From JAZRPG01 sp045649105 (lineage in GTDB: Bacteria > Bacillota > Clostridia > Oscillospirales > JAAYXM01): a stretch of 64,000 bases of DNA. This document shows positions 53,442 through 62,625 of this stretch, piece by piece. Below the pieces are notes generated by a model, which saw only the letters and a list, made by a program, of their open reading frames with translations, ran no database searches and had not been told where the DNA came from. Numbering within the stretch: position 1 is the stretch's first letter; the number at the start of each line of letters is the position of its first letter. The stretch spans positions 1 to 64,000 of the forward strand of contig JAZRPG010000022.1 of assembly GCA_045649105.1 (NCBI GenBank), given 5' to 3'. Position numbers and translations under genes: made by a program.

Positions 53442-54544
53442 CTGTCCGCCTCCACTTCTTCATGCACAGATACCGGAGCCTGCGCAGCGCGCAAATCAGG
53501 CGACATTTCACTCTTGTGCATAACCTGAATGTCGGCGGGGGCAACATGTATGGAGACCTCGGTGCCCGGTTCGCAGTTTACTGTAGACTGTGCGATTATC
53601 GTTTCACCGCGGCATTCAATTCTCATTTCGTAGTGCACGCCCTTAAATATGGATGAGGAAACAACGCCGCACGGAAGCCCGTCGCAGGGGGTGCGAAGCT
53701 GAACATCCTCGGGGCGGATAACTATATCAACCGGTGCATTCTCGCCGAAGCCACGGTCGATACACTCAAACTCATGACCGAGGAAGCTGACGGAAAGGTC
53801 ACGCTCCATTGTTGCGCTTAAAATATTGCTGTCGCCGATAAAGTCGGCAACAAAGGCGTTTTTAGGCTCGTTATATATATCCTGAGGAGTTCCCACCTGC
53901 TGGATTTCACCGCGGTTCATAACAACTATGGTGTCTGACATCGTGAGAGCTTCCTCCTGGTCGTGCGTTACATATGCAAATGTAATTCCGCTCTCCTGCT
54001 GAATGCGCTTGAGCTCTATCTGCATTTCCTTGCGCAGCTTTAAGTCGAGCGCGCCGAGCGGCTCGTCGAGAAGAAGTATGTCGGGCTTGTTTATAAGCGC
54101 ACGCGCAACGGCAACTCGCTGCTGCTGTCCGCCGGAGAGCGTCGTGACATCGCGGTCGTTAAAGCCGCGGAGGCTGACAAGCTCAAGCATTTCGTCAACT
54201 GCGCGGTTGATTTTTTTCTTATCCCACTTTTTTATATTCGGACCGAAAGCAATATTCTCGCCGACTGTCAGCTTCGGAAAGAGGGCATATCTCTGAAAGA
54301 CCGTATTTATGTTTCGCTTATGCGGCGGGAGGTCATTGATGCACTTGTTCCTGTAGAATATGTTACCCTCCGTAGGCTTAAGGAAGCCGCCGATAAGGCG
54401 CAGCAGAGTGGTTTTGCCGCACCCGGACGGGCCGAGAAGCGTCAAAAACTCGTTCTTTTCTATGTAGAGGTCTATCCCGTTTAAAACCGTAACACCGTCG
54501 AATACCTGGCGGATTCCGGAAAGCTCAAGAATGCGTTCTCCCAT
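53438..54544 (-). CDS. potA: polyamine ABC transporter ATPase
   Basis: 368 residues from ATG 54544 (GGAG about 8 bases upstream; TTG 54556 is an alternative). Walker A GPSGCGKTT, signature LSGGQQQRVAVARA, Walker B ILLLDEPLGALD, then a C-terminal TOBE domain with IRPEDVQL. Provides energy for PotBCD. A XRE/cupin regulator gene lies immediately upstream. Confidence 0.94.
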   Translation of the reverse strand: MGERILELSGIRQVFDGVTVLNGIDLYIEKNEFLTLLGPSGCGKTTLLRLIGGFLKPTEGNIFYRNKCINDLPPHKRNINTVFQRYALFPKLTVGENIAFGPNIKKWDKKKINRAVDEMLELVSLRGFNDRDVTTLSGGQQQRVAVARALINKPDILLLDEPLGALDLKLRKEMQIELKRIQQESGITFAYVTHDQEEALTMSDTIVVMNRGEIQQVGTPQDIYNEPKNAFVADFIGDSNILSATMERDLSVSFLGHEFECIDRGFGENAPVDIVIRPEDVQLRTPCDGLPCGVVSSSIFKGVHYEMRIECRGETIIAQSTVNCEPGTEVSIHVAPADIQVMHKSEMSPDLRAAQAPVSVHEEVEADS

Positions 54545-54605
54545 ATCTGTCTCCAATCAAGCAACAAAAAGTTTAGTATTAGTATAATAAACACAGGCAT
54601 TTATA

Positions 54606-55148
54606 TTAAAAAGTCGGTGGTGAGGAAACCCAGATAACGCTCGCGGCCGTCTTGCCGGGGTTTTTGAGACTGTGCTGTTTGTCGGCTTTAAAGTAAAACG
54701 CGTCTCCGCGGCGAAGCTTTGATGTTTTCATGCCGAGCCGGAGAATTATTGTCCCTGAAAGAACATATCCGAATTCTTCCCCCGCATGGGGCATATCGAC
54801 GGGGGTTTCGCCGCCGGGGACAAGCTCATATAGCACGGGCTCCATATCGTTGCGCTGAGCCGTTGCGACAAGCCATGTTATACTCCCTGCACCGTCGACA
54901 TTCTTTACGCACATGTCAGCGCTCTTGAAAACGGGCGTAGAGTTGTCAGTCTGCGCGAAAAACTCCTCGAATGTGGTGCCGAGCGCATCAAATATGTCAG
55001 ACAGAGTTGCAAGACTCGGCGCAGTCTGGTTTGATTCGAGCTGGGATATAAAGCCCTTGGAAAGCTCACATCTGTCCGCAAGCTCCTGCTGCGTCAGTCC
55101 GTAATAAAGACGCAGATGCTTTATTCGGTTGCCTATATCGATATTCAT
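54606..55148 (-). CDS. XRE-cupin regulator (PuuR-like)
   Basis: 180 residues. Helix-turn-helix at the N-terminus (RIKHLRLYYGLTQQELADRC then SKGFISQLESNQ) and a cupin domain at the C-terminus (GEEFGYVLSGTIILRLG). Such proteins sense a small metabolite, often polyamines, and control adjacent transporters. It is the first gene of the pot operon, 61 bases before potA. Confidence 0.9.
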   Translation of the reverse strand: MNIDIGNRIKHLRLYYGLTQQELADRCELSKGFISQLESNQTAPSLATLSDIFDALGTTFEEFFAQTDNSTPVFKSADMCVKNVDGAGSITWLVATAQRNDMEPVLYELVPGGETPVDMPHAGEEFGYVLSGTIILRLGMKTSKLRRGDAFYFKADKQHSLKNPGKTAASVIWVSSPPTF

Positions 55149-55217
55149 GATATCACCCCGTATAAATACGCTTAATAAGAGAAAACGGACGCATCATTTT
55201 AGCTGCGCCTCTTAATT

Positions 55218-55244
55218 TAAAAAAACCGCGCTGATGCGGGTTTT
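55218..55244 (-). terminator. terminator-like hairpin in the XRE-pot leader
   Basis: AAAACC(C)GC/GCGCGGTTTT stem with loop ATCA followed by eight Ts, lying between the promoter (55280-55308) and the regulator's ATG. It may act as an attenuator. Confidence 0.55.
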
Positions 55245-55252
55245 GTAAAAAT

Positions 55253-55265
55253 AAACTTTAAGTTT
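55253..55265. promoter_or_regulatory. candidate operator AAACTTTAAGTTT
   Basis: 13-bp palindrome with 6-bp arms located 8-20 bases after the predicted transcription start of the XRE-pot operon; a natural site for the XRE regulator. Confidence 0.5.
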
Positions 55266-55279
55266 GGTAATTGAGTTAC

Positions 55280-55308
55280 AGCATAACATATATATTCCCG
55301 TTTGTCAA
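55280..55308 (-). promoter_or_regulatory. promoter of the XRE-potABCD operon
   Basis: TTGACA, 17-bp spacer, TATGCT on the minus strand, giving a leader of about 125 bases. Confidence 0.7.
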
Positions 55309-55355
55309 TAGAAATTCGATATAATACCACATTTTTCTTTCAATATAATAAATAA

Positions 55356-55390
55356 AAAAGAGCTGATACAAATGTATCAGCACTTTTCTT
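55356..55390 (-). terminator. terminator of tatD
   Basis: GCTGATACA/TGTATCAGC perfect 9-bp stem and T6 tail on the minus strand, about 30 bases after the tatD stop. Confidence 0.8.
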
Positions 55391-55410
55391 TGTTTTCATG
55401 GATTAAGAAG

Positions 55411-56172
55411 CTATTTTATATTAAAAAAGGTATTTGCATTGTTATAAGTGATTTTCCCGACTTCTTCGGGAGTTACGCCCCACAGCCCGGCGATTTTTTC
55501 TGCAACTATCGGCACAAAGCCGGGGTCGTTGCGTTTTCCGCGATGCGGCACGGGCGTGAGATACGGGCAGTCCGTCTCAAGCATAATGCGCTCATGAGGA
55601 GAGGTGCGCACTACTTCGGGCGCCGTAGTCGCGTTTTTAAATGTGAGTGCGCCGCCAAAGGACATGTAAAAGCCGAGCTTTAAAATTTCGCGTGCGTAAT
55701 CGACGCTTCCGGAGAAGCAATGATATACAGCTGAAAGCCCCGGGAAATTTTTCAGGATTTCAAAGCAGTCGCGGTGTGCGTCGCGGTCATGTACGATAAG
55801 CGGAATTTTAAGCTCATATGCAAGCGCCGCCTGGTCGTAAAACCGCTTTTTTTGCACTTCGCGCGGCGAGCTGTCATAGTAGTAGTCAAGCCCCACCTCG
55901 CCGAGAGCGACAATCTTATCATTTTTTAAAAGCTTTTCAATTTCCAAAAGGTCTGCGTCCTTCATATCCTCCGCAGCGTGAGGGTGAACGCCGACTGCGC
56001 CGTAAATTATATCGTATTTACGGCAGAGGGTGACGGTTTCGCGCGAGGACGGCATATCACTGCCCGCGTTTAAAACGCGTGTGACATTTTTGGAGGCGAG
56101 TGATGATATCACCGCGTCACGGTCGTCTGCAAACTTTTCATCGTCAAGGTGTGCATGTGTGTCAAAAAACAT
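55411..56172 (-). CDS. tatD: TatD-family metal-dependent hydrolase
   Basis: 253 residues, typical TatD length. It begins MFFDTHAHLDDEKF (metal-binding HxH), has GVHPHAA, ALGEVGLDYYYD, VHDRDAH and ETDCPYLTP. TatD proteins are TIM-barrel DNases/3'-exonucleases, some acting on RNA. Often next to metG/rsmI genes; here it is next to an Hcy-domain gene 25 bases upstream. Confidence 0.92.
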   Translation of the reverse strand: MFFDTHAHLDDEKFADDRDAVISSLASKNVTRVLNAGSDMPSSRETVTLCRKYDIIYGAVGVHPHAAEDMKDADLLEIEKLLKNDKIVALGEVGLDYYYDSSPREVQKKRFYDQAALAYELKIPLIVHDRDAHRDCFEILKNFPGLSAVYHCFSGSVDYAREILKLGFYMSFGGALTFKNATTAPEVVRTSPHERIMLETDCPYLTPVPHRGKRNDPGFVPIVAEKIAGLWGVTPEEVGKITYNNANTFFNIK

Positions 56173-56197
56173 AAGAAAGTCCTACTCTTTGATATAT

Positions 56198-57388
56198 TTA
56201 ATCCAAAATATACGCTCCGTAATAGCTGCACAGCTCCTTTGCGCGGGGAGCGCATGATTTGACTGCTGCGCGGCCGTTATAGGAAATAAGCGACGCCTCA
56301 AGAAGTGCACCATCATCGCACGCGATACATACGGGAAGCGCGGCGGCATGCTGATTTTCCTCAAAGGTTACGATGTCTTCCTCGCTTGATATTCTTATTG
56401 TGGGGCACAGACCTGCACAGTCGTACAAATCGTCTGCGAGAAATTCAGAACAGGCTATTTCGTCTGAAAATTCAGCATCGGATACAGGGATAATCTCGCG
56501 CTCGCTTGCAAGATATTCCACGGTTTCGGACGGTGTTTTGCCTGCATCAAGCGCGGATAAAGCATCTGAAACCGCGCGGATATGCGCAGGCGTTGTGCCG
56601 CAGCAGCCACCGAAAATGCGCACGCCGGCGTCAAAGAACGGCGCTGCATAGGCGGCCATATCCTCAGGAGCCATATGATAGTGGGTTTCTCCGCCGGAAA
56701 TGTCGGGAAGTCCGGCATTCGGCTTTGCAATAAGCGGCAGAGAGCCTGCATACGGAGCCATGGTTTTTATCACCTCGAGCATCTCCTCGGGACCTGAACC
56801 GCAGTTCAGCCCGAATGCAGAGGCGCCGAGGGATTTGCAGATCACAAGAGCCGCGGCGACCGATGCGCCCGTCATTGTGCGGCCCTCAGGGTTACATGTG
56901 AAGGTGACGAATATGGGCTTTTTAAGAATGCGCTTTGCGGCGAGCATTGCCGCACGCGCGTCTGAAACAGTCATGTTCGTCTCTGATATTACGATATCGC
57001 ACCGATCGAAGGCAGACATCTGCTCCTCATAGATGGAAATAAGGCCGTTCATTGTTTCGTCGCCGAACGGGGCTATAAATAAGCCTGTAGGAGATACATC
57101 GGCGGCGACTGCAACAGAGTCCGGCACGGCACTGCGTGATATTTCAGTAAGCTTTCTGTTTATTTCAGTGACATCGCCGTTTACACCGCCTGCCTCAAGC
57201 TTTGCACGGATGGCTCCGAATGTAGGGGCGAGGACAATATCCGAGCCTGCGTCTGCATATTCGCGCTGGAGTACGGCGATGACGTCCGGGTGCTCGAGAA
57301 TCCAGCCCTCGGGACAGGCTCCGCTCGGCATGCCGCGCTTTATAAGCTCTGTGCCGGTGGCTCCGTCAAGCATAAGCGGAAGTTTCAA
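56198..57388 (-). CDS. homocysteine S-methyltransferase-type protein with extra C-terminal domain
   Basis: 396 residues from a TTG at 57388 placed 8 bases after AGGAGG; the longer frame up to 57634 runs inside the amidohydrolase gene. The first ~290 residues are a Hcy/MetH-N TIM barrel: LMLDGATGTELIKRG, the zinc ligands LNCGSGP and GGCCGTTP. The C-terminal ~100 residues (from about 300) match nothing I recognise. It probably moves a methyl group to homocysteine, with a corrinoid partner such as the one at 5362. Confidence 0.83.
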   Translation of the reverse strand: MKLPLMLDGATGTELIKRGMPSGACPEGWILEHPDVIAVLQREYADAGSDIVLAPTFGAIRAKLEAGGVNGDVTEINRKLTEISRSAVPDSVAVAADVSPTGLFIAPFGDETMNGLISIYEEQMSAFDRCDIVISETNMTVSDARAAMLAAKRILKKPIFVTFTCNPEGRTMTGASVAAALVICKSLGASAFGLNCGSGPEEMLEVIKTMAPYAGSLPLIAKPNAGLPDISGGETHYHMAPEDMAAYAAPFFDAGVRIFGGCCGTTPAHIRAVSDALSALDAGKTPSETVEYLASEREIIPVSDAEFSDEIACSEFLADDLYDCAGLCPTIRISSEEDIVTFEENQHAAALPVCIACDDGALLEASLISYNGRAAVKSCAPRAKELCSYYGAYILD

Positions 57389-57401
57389 ATCAAAATACCT
57401 C

Positions 57402-58187
57402 CTATATTCCGAACAAATGTTCAAAGTTGTCATTAAATATCTTTTTGTTATCCTCATCCGAAAGGCCGAGCGAAAGGAATTTCTGAACTTCCTCGGACGG
57501 ATTCCACATGGGGAAATCGGTTCCGAACATAAATCTGTCAGCACCGAAATAGTCGATAAGAGCGAGCGCATCCTCATCCGGCAGCATGCCGAGAGCGCTC
57601 GATGTGTCAAAATAAAGGTTTCCGCCGCGGTCATAACCGCGGACCTTGTCCCACTCGGAGTACCCGCCGAAGTGCGCGCCTATGCATATAAGCTCGGGAA
57701 ATTTCTGCATAATGTTTACAAGCCGTGAAGGGCTTGAGAAATCATATCGGCTGTCACCCGTATGGAACAGGATTGGGAGCTTACGCTCCGCGAGAATTTT
57801 GTATGTAGGAAACATCTTAGGGTTATCAATATGAAGCCTTTGAAAATCGGGATGCAGCTTGATTCCGCGAAGGCCCATACCGACGGCACGCTCTATCTCC
57901 GCCTCAGGGTCATCCATATCCTGATGCAGTGTCGCAAGACCGACAAACTGCGGATATTCAAGGCATTTTTCATGTATAAAGTCATTTATAGGGCGGACCT
58001 GATGCGGAGTTGTAGCGGTGGAGCAGACGAGGTTTCGGGAAATACCCGCCTCGGCGCTCTTTTTCGCAAGCACCTCGGGAAGGCCGTTATGACGCATGGA
58101 AATATTGTAAAAATCGCCGATAGCACCGCTTGCCTTAAGCGAAATTTTATCGGGGAAGATATGGGAATGTGCGTCTGTTATCTGCAA
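57402..58187 (-). CDS. amidohydrolase-family TIM-barrel enzyme
   Basis: 261 residues. Metal-binding pattern: ITDAHSHIFPDK (HxH) at the start, KLHPDFQRL, LFHTGDS, IGAHFGG and GTDFPMW. It belongs to the amidohydrolase_2 superfamily (decarboxylase/lactonase-type). Substrate unknown. It is the first gene of a run with the Hcy-type and TatD genes, 34 bases after rpoD. Confidence 0.85.
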   Translation of the reverse strand: MQITDAHSHIFPDKISLKASGAIGDFYNISMRHNGLPEVLAKKSAEAGISRNLVCSTATTPHQVRPINDFIHEKCLEYPQFVGLATLHQDMDDPEAEIERAVGMGLRGIKLHPDFQRLHIDNPKMFPTYKILAERKLPILFHTGDSRYDFSSPSRLVNIMQKFPELICIGAHFGGYSEWDKVRGYDRGGNLYFDTSSALGMLPDEDALALIDYFGADRFMFGTDFPMWNPSEEVQKFLSLGLSDEDNKKIFNDNFEHLFGI

Positions 58188-58221
58188 CTTGAATTACACT
58201 TCTTTCATGAGACTGTATTTT

Positions 58222-59376
58222 CTAATTTAAAAAGTCCTTGAGCATCTTTGAGCGGCTCGGATGGCGGAGCTTGCGCAGAGCCTTCGCCTCTATCTGGCGT
58301 ATGCGTTCACGCGTGACATTGAATTCGCGGCCGACTTCCTCAAGAGTGCGGGTGCGGCCGTCTTCAATGCCGAAGCGGAGCTTTAAGACCTTTTCTTCAC
58401 GCGGGGTAAGCGTTCCCAGAACATCGACAAGCTGCTCGCGCAGGAGGGCAAATGATGCCGCTTCTGCAGGCTCCTGTGCGTCCTCTGCAGGAATAAAGTC
58501 GCCGAGGTGCGAATCCTCCTCCTCGCCTATCGGAGTCTCGAGAGAAACAGGCTCCTGTGCGATTTTTAAGATATCGCGCACGCGATTGAGCGGGAGTTGC
58601 ATTTTCTCTGCAATCTCCTCGGGGGACGGGTCATGACCAAGCTCCTGAAGAAGCTGGCGAGACACGCGGATTACTTTGTTTATCGTCTCCACCATGTGTA
58701 CGGGGATTCGGATTGTGCGTGCCTGGTCAGCTATCGCGCGCGTAATTGCCTGGCGAATCCACCAGGTTGCGTATGTTGAAAATTTGTAGCCCTTTGTATG
58801 GTCAAATTTCTCTACAGCCTTTATAAGGCCAAGGTTTCCTTCCTGAATCAGGTCTAAAAACAGCATTCCGCGCCCGACATATCGCTTTGCAATGGAGACG
58901 ACAAGACGGAGGTTTGCCTCTGCAAGGCGAAGCTTTGCGACCTCGTCGCCCTTTGCCATACGCTCGGCAAGCTCTATTTCCTCGTCAGGCGAGAGAAGGT
59001 CAACCTTGCCTATCTCCTTGAGATATATGCGGACATGGTCATCGATATTGAGCCCCTCCATGAGAGAGGCGCTGTCGATAAGCTCCTCCTGCGGAATTTC
59101 CTCAACATCGTCAAGAGCTTCGGGAATTTCTTCAATAATCTCTGCCTCTGTCGGGATATCTGCAATAAATTCCTCGAGCGGAAGCTCGATTCCCAGATGC
59201 TCCAGCGTGTCATAGAGCTTTTCAATCTGGTCAGAGTCCATCTCAAGCTCTTCGGCAACATCCATAAGCTCTTTCTGTGACAGCTTGCCGCGCTTTTTAC
59301 CTGTTTCTATAAGGTCACGCAGTATCTGCTTTTTTTCGTCTATTGCGCGTGTTTTTGATTCGTTTGTGTTATCCAT
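58222..59376 (-). CDS. rpoD: primary sigma factor RpoD/SigA
   Basis: 384 residues from ATG 59376; an earlier in-frame ATG at 59427 lies within dnaG. Regions are in order: sigma 1.1 (acidic), 1.2, 2 (YVGRGMLFLDLIQEGNLGLIKAV, YATWWIRQAI), 3, and 4 (TLEEVGREFNVTRERIRQIE). It directs RNA polymerase to housekeeping promoters such as the TTGnnn-TATAAT ones seen here. Its start overlaps the dnaG stop by 8 bases. Last of the dgt-dnaG-rpoD operon. Confidence 0.97.
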   Translation of the reverse strand: MDNTNESKTRAIDEKKQILRDLIETGKKRGKLSQKELMDVAEELEMDSDQIEKLYDTLEHLGIELPLEEFIADIPTEAEIIEEIPEALDDVEEIPQEELIDSASLMEGLNIDDHVRIYLKEIGKVDLLSPDEEIELAERMAKGDEVAKLRLAEANLRLVVSIAKRYVGRGMLFLDLIQEGNLGLIKAVEKFDHTKGYKFSTYATWWIRQAITRAIADQARTIRIPVHMVETINKVIRVSRQLLQELGHDPSPEEIAEKMQLPLNRVRDILKIAQEPVSLETPIGEEEDSHLGDFIPAEDAQEPAEAASFALLREQLVDVLGTLTPREEKVLKLRFGIEDGRTRTLEEVGREFNVTRERIRQIEAKALRKLRHPSRSKMLKDFLN

Positions 59377-61120
59377 TTCCCAAACCCTTCTTCTTTCTGT
59401 AAAATTCCGCGGCGGCAGAGAGGTCAATCTCGCCGCTCAGGGCGGTATCCTTAATATGTTCGCGTTTTATTGTTTCTGTATAATCCCCCGATGATGCGGC
59501 ACGCTCGCCGAGATGACGCGCAAAAACCGCTGCTATATGTGATGATTCTTCGGGAGAAAAAGCCTGAGATATTGTGCCCATGTCGGTATCGAGCCCGCGT
59601 GCGGCACGCTCCGTAATAAGTGAGAAGAGCCGCCCTAAAAGCTCTGACGAAAACATGTCGGGAGAAAGCTCACGCAAGGCGCGCATCGCAACATCTTTGT
59701 TTGTTGCGGCGATGGAGAGAAGCCCCTCCTCTGCAACTGCCGAGCGAGGATTTTTATACCGCGCTCCGCGCTCCGACGGCATTATGGCGCCTATCGGGTC
59801 AAGTGCGCGCTTTTCCTCATCACGCCGCTGTTTTTTGATGAGCTTTTTTCGCTCGCGCTCAGCTTCTTCCAAAATTGCGTCGCGCGACACCTTTGTCTCC
59901 TGAGCTATGCGCCCTGCGTATATCTCGCGCTCAACTGCACTTGAAAGTGCCGCAAGGTGGGCTATAGCCTCTTTTAAATATGCTATGCGCCCGTCCTCGT
60001 TGTCGAGATTGTGTCGGGATTTTGCGTTTCCGAGCCGGTATTCCGCCGCGGCAAGTGCCCCGTCTAAAAGCTTTTCAAACTTCTCCCGTCCGAATTTTTT
60101 TATAAATTCGTCCGGGTCCTTTGCTCCGCTCATTCTGAGCACGCGCACGGAAATCCCCGCCCGCTTCAAGACCTCCATCGCCCTCTCCGTCGCGGCGAGC
60201 CCCGCTTTGTCGGAGTCGTATGCGATAATCACCTTGCTTTTGTATTTCGATATAAGCCGCGCCTGCTCATCGGTGAGCGCTGTGCCGAGGGAGGCAACGG
60301 CAGAATCAAAGCCTGCCTGATGAAGTGCGATAACGTCCATATATCCTTCGGCGAGTATTATATACTCCGCCTCGCTCTTCTTTGCAATATTGAGTGCGTA
60401 GAGATTCCTGCGCTTGTTGAATACTGATGATTCGGGTGAGTTAAGGTACTTCGGCTCGCCCCCGTCCATAACACGTCCGCCGAATCCGATGACCGTCCCG
60501 CGTACATCAATAATGGGGAACATAACGCGGTTTCTGAACCGGTCATATATATTTCCGTTTTTTCCTGTAGTCACAAGCCCTGCATCAAGAAGCTCAGACT
60601 TTGTGTATCCTTTATCGGTAAGAGAATCAAGCATGACGCTCCACGCGTCATCAGAAAAACCGAGTCCGAAGCGAGTAACCGTAGCGGCGGAAAGTCCGCG
60701 CTCCGAGAGATAACGCCTTGCCGCCTCGCCTTCAGCGCTTTTGAGCCGGCTGTGGAAATGATGCGCCGCCTCGCGGCACGCGTCGAGCGCGCGCTTTTTC
60801 TTGTCGCGCTCCTCCGCTCCGTAGTTTGATTCCGGAACCTGAAGCCCTGCCCAGTCGGCAAGCTTTTTTACGGCATCAGGGAAGTCGAGATTTTCTGCGC
60901 GCATGACAAAGGTGGTGACATCGCCGCCTGCGCCGCAGCCGAAGCAGTGAAAGAATTGCTTGTCCGAGGAGACGGAGAACGACGGCGTCTTTTCGTTGTG
61001 AAAGGGGCAGAGCCCGACATTGCCGCCCCCGCGCCGTGCAAGTGACACATAGCGCGATACTATCGAGACAATATCCGAGCGCGCAAGCAGCTCGTCCATA
61101 AATTGTTGCGGAAATGCCAC
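59369..61120 (-). CDS. dnaG: DNA primase
   Basis: 583 residues from GTG 61120 (GAGGTGAG about 8 bases upstream; the GTG at 61132 is directly on the ribosome site). Zinc-binding CPFHNEKTPSF and HCFGCGAGGD at residues ~41-70, TOPRIM-type core with YDSDKAG and EGYMDVI, and a C-terminal helicase-binding part. It makes RNA primers for the replication fork. Follows dgt by 55 bases. Confidence 0.96.
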   Translation of the reverse strand: MAFPQQFMDELLARSDIVSIVSRYVSLARRGGGNVGLCPFHNEKTPSFSVSSDKQFFHCFGCGAGGDVTTFVMRAENLDFPDAVKKLADWAGLQVPESNYGAEERDKKKRALDACREAAHHFHSRLKSAEGEAARRYLSERGLSAATVTRFGLGFSDDAWSVMLDSLTDKGYTKSELLDAGLVTTGKNGNIYDRFRNRVMFPIIDVRGTVIGFGGRVMDGGEPKYLNSPESSVFNKRRNLYALNIAKKSEAEYIILAEGYMDVIALHQAGFDSAVASLGTALTDEQARLISKYKSKVIIAYDSDKAGLAATERAMEVLKRAGISVRVLRMSGAKDPDEFIKKFGREKFEKLLDGALAAAEYRLGNAKSRHNLDNEDGRIAYLKEAIAHLAALSSAVEREIYAGRIAQETKVSRDAILEEAERERKKLIKKQRRDEEKRALDPIGAIMPSERGARYKNPRSAVAEEGLLSIAATNKDVAMRALRELSPDMFSSELLGRLFSLITERAARGLDTDMGTISQAFSPEESSHIAAVFARHLGERAASSGDYTETIKREHIKDTALSGEIDLSAAAEFYRKKKGLGNG

Positions 61121-61175
61121 GTTTTTTCTCACCTCTTCACATTTTTTCCAATTAGTGCAGATTTTAGTCTGTTTA

Positions 61176-62180
61176 TCAGATATGCCCCCATGAAACGGGC
61201 ATAAAAATCTCTGAATATGTGCTTATTGCATATCTGTCAGTCATTCCTGCTATGTAGTCGCATACGGCGGTTTCCGTCCCCTCATTTGAGGCAATCTCGC
61301 GGTACTCGGCAGGCAGTCTGTCTATGTTTTTTGTATAATAATTAAAGAGACGCGAAATCATTCCACGCACCTTTTCTTCCTGGGAAAGGGCGTATTTCGT
61401 CCTGTATACATGCTCAAACATAAATGTGCGGAGCCCATCCGTTGCGTCCTTTATATGCGGCGACATAAGAATATCGCCCTTGCCCTCGCTTGCAGCTATC
61501 GTGTCAAGAACAAGTGTATTTATCCGCACGCTGTGCCTGTCGCCGAGAACCTTTGTGTACTTTTCGGGGATGTCACGCTCACTTATAACGCCTGCGCGGC
61601 AGGCATCGTCTATATCATGGTTAATGTACGCGAATCTGTCTGCGAGGGCGACAATCCGACCCTCAAGCGTTTCTGCGCGGCCGCGGCCGCTATGGTTTAA
61701 GATACCGTCGCGCACCTCGCGCGTTAAATTAAGCCCGAGACCGCTCCGCTCAAGCTTCTCAACCACGCGCACGCTCTGGAGATTGTGGGAGAAAGCGCCG
61801 CCGGTAAGGGCAGAAAGCTCACGCTCGCCGCCGTGCCCGAATGGCGTATGGCCGAGGTCGTGCCCCATCGCAATAGCCTCACAAAGGCTTTCGTTTAAGC
61901 GCAGTGCCCGGGTGATTGTCCTTGCGATTCCGCTTACCTCAAGCGTGTGCGTAAGGCGCGTTCTGTAGTGGTCACCCTCCGGGGAAATGAACACCTGTGT
62001 TTTATGCTTTAAGCGACGGAAGGACTTTGAGTGGAGAATCCTGTCGCGGTCGCGTGCAAAGCACGGGCGCACGGGGCAATCCTCCTCGGGAACTTCGCGC
62101 CCGGAGCTCTCAGAAGAAAGCTTTGCAAATTCCGAAAAATGCTCGCGCTCGTAGAGCTCCTCCGCCTCGCGTATAGTCAT
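61176..62180 (-). CDS. dgt: deoxyguanosinetriphosphate triphosphohydrolase
   Basis: 334 residues. Segments SFRRLKHKTQVF, RTRLTHTLEVSGIA and the HD metal pair GHDLGHTPFGHGGE are the dGTPase signature. It degrades dGTP to deoxyguanosine and triphosphate. First gene of the macromolecular synthesis operon; this gene order (dgt-dnaG-rpoD) is typical of Clostridia. Confidence 0.95.
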   Translation of the reverse strand: MTIREAEELYEREHFSEFAKLSSESSGREVPEEDCPVRPCFARDRDRILHSKSFRRLKHKTQVFISPEGDHYRTRLTHTLEVSGIARTITRALRLNESLCEAIAMGHDLGHTPFGHGGERELSALTGGAFSHNLQSVRVVEKLERSGLGLNLTREVRDGILNHSGRGRAETLEGRIVALADRFAYINHDIDDACRAGVISERDIPEKYTKVLGDRHSVRINTLVLDTIAASEGKGDILMSPHIKDATDGLRTFMFEHVYRTKYALSQEEKVRGMISRLFNYYTKNIDRLPAEYREIASNEGTETAVCDYIAGMTDRYAISTYSEIFMPVSWGHI

Positions 62181-62273
62181 TCTGTCACCCGCCTTTTTTT
62201 ACTCTGTATAAGTAATATACTCCTGCTTTGTACATTTTTCCTCTTTTTTTGCAAAAAATAATCTGAAAGTAAC

Positions 62274-62319
62274 AAAAAAATGTCAGAGACACCGCAAAAC
62301 AGGTTCGCGGCGCCTCTTA
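62274..62319 (-). terminator. terminator of the small gene
   Basis: AGAGGCGCCGC/GCGGTGTCTCT stem including G-U pairs, then T7 on the minus strand. Confidence 0.7.
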
Positions 62320-62321
62320 CT

Positions 62322-62516
62322 TTATGATTTTATCTTTTTCGGGTCTCCTGCCTCGAGGGGGATATCGTATATATCACGATACGACTCTGCGTCCTCCTCG
62401 TCTCTGGGGATTATTATACCGAGGCCCGTGCATTCCGTCGACGATGCAACTGACATATCAAAAAAGAGCTCGTCGCTCGGAGTTGGTTCAGGCACAAGTT
62501 TATCTTTCTTTTCCAA
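62322..62516 (-). CDS. 64-residue acidic protein, unknown
   Basis: 64 residues from a TTG at 62516 (GGAGGGAG 8-11 bases upstream); a GTG at 62525 is an alternative but sits 2 bases from the ribosome site. Acidic and hydrophilic, with PTPSDELFFDM, CTGLGIIIP and DEEDAESYRDIYDIP; no transmembrane segment. One cysteine. It lies between dgt and a ComM/YifB gene on the same strand and has its own terminator. I do not recognise a family. Confidence 0.62.
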   Translation of the reverse strand: MEKKDKLVPEPTPSDELFFDMSVASSTECTGLGIIIPRDEEDAESYRDIYDIPLEAGDPKKIKS

Positions 62517-62625
62517 TGAAAACACTCCCTCCGAAAATATTGTTCCCGATATAGTTTATTATATTTCGGAGATTTGTGTGTGCGGCTGCTGTAAAATTTA
62601 ATTATATATAGAAAAAATTGTTTTT

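Noticed and set aside
57389..57634. 82-residue N-terminal extension of the Hcy-type protein
   Set aside because: It lies inside the amidohydrolase gene on the same strand in another frame; AGGAGG precedes the TTG at 57388.
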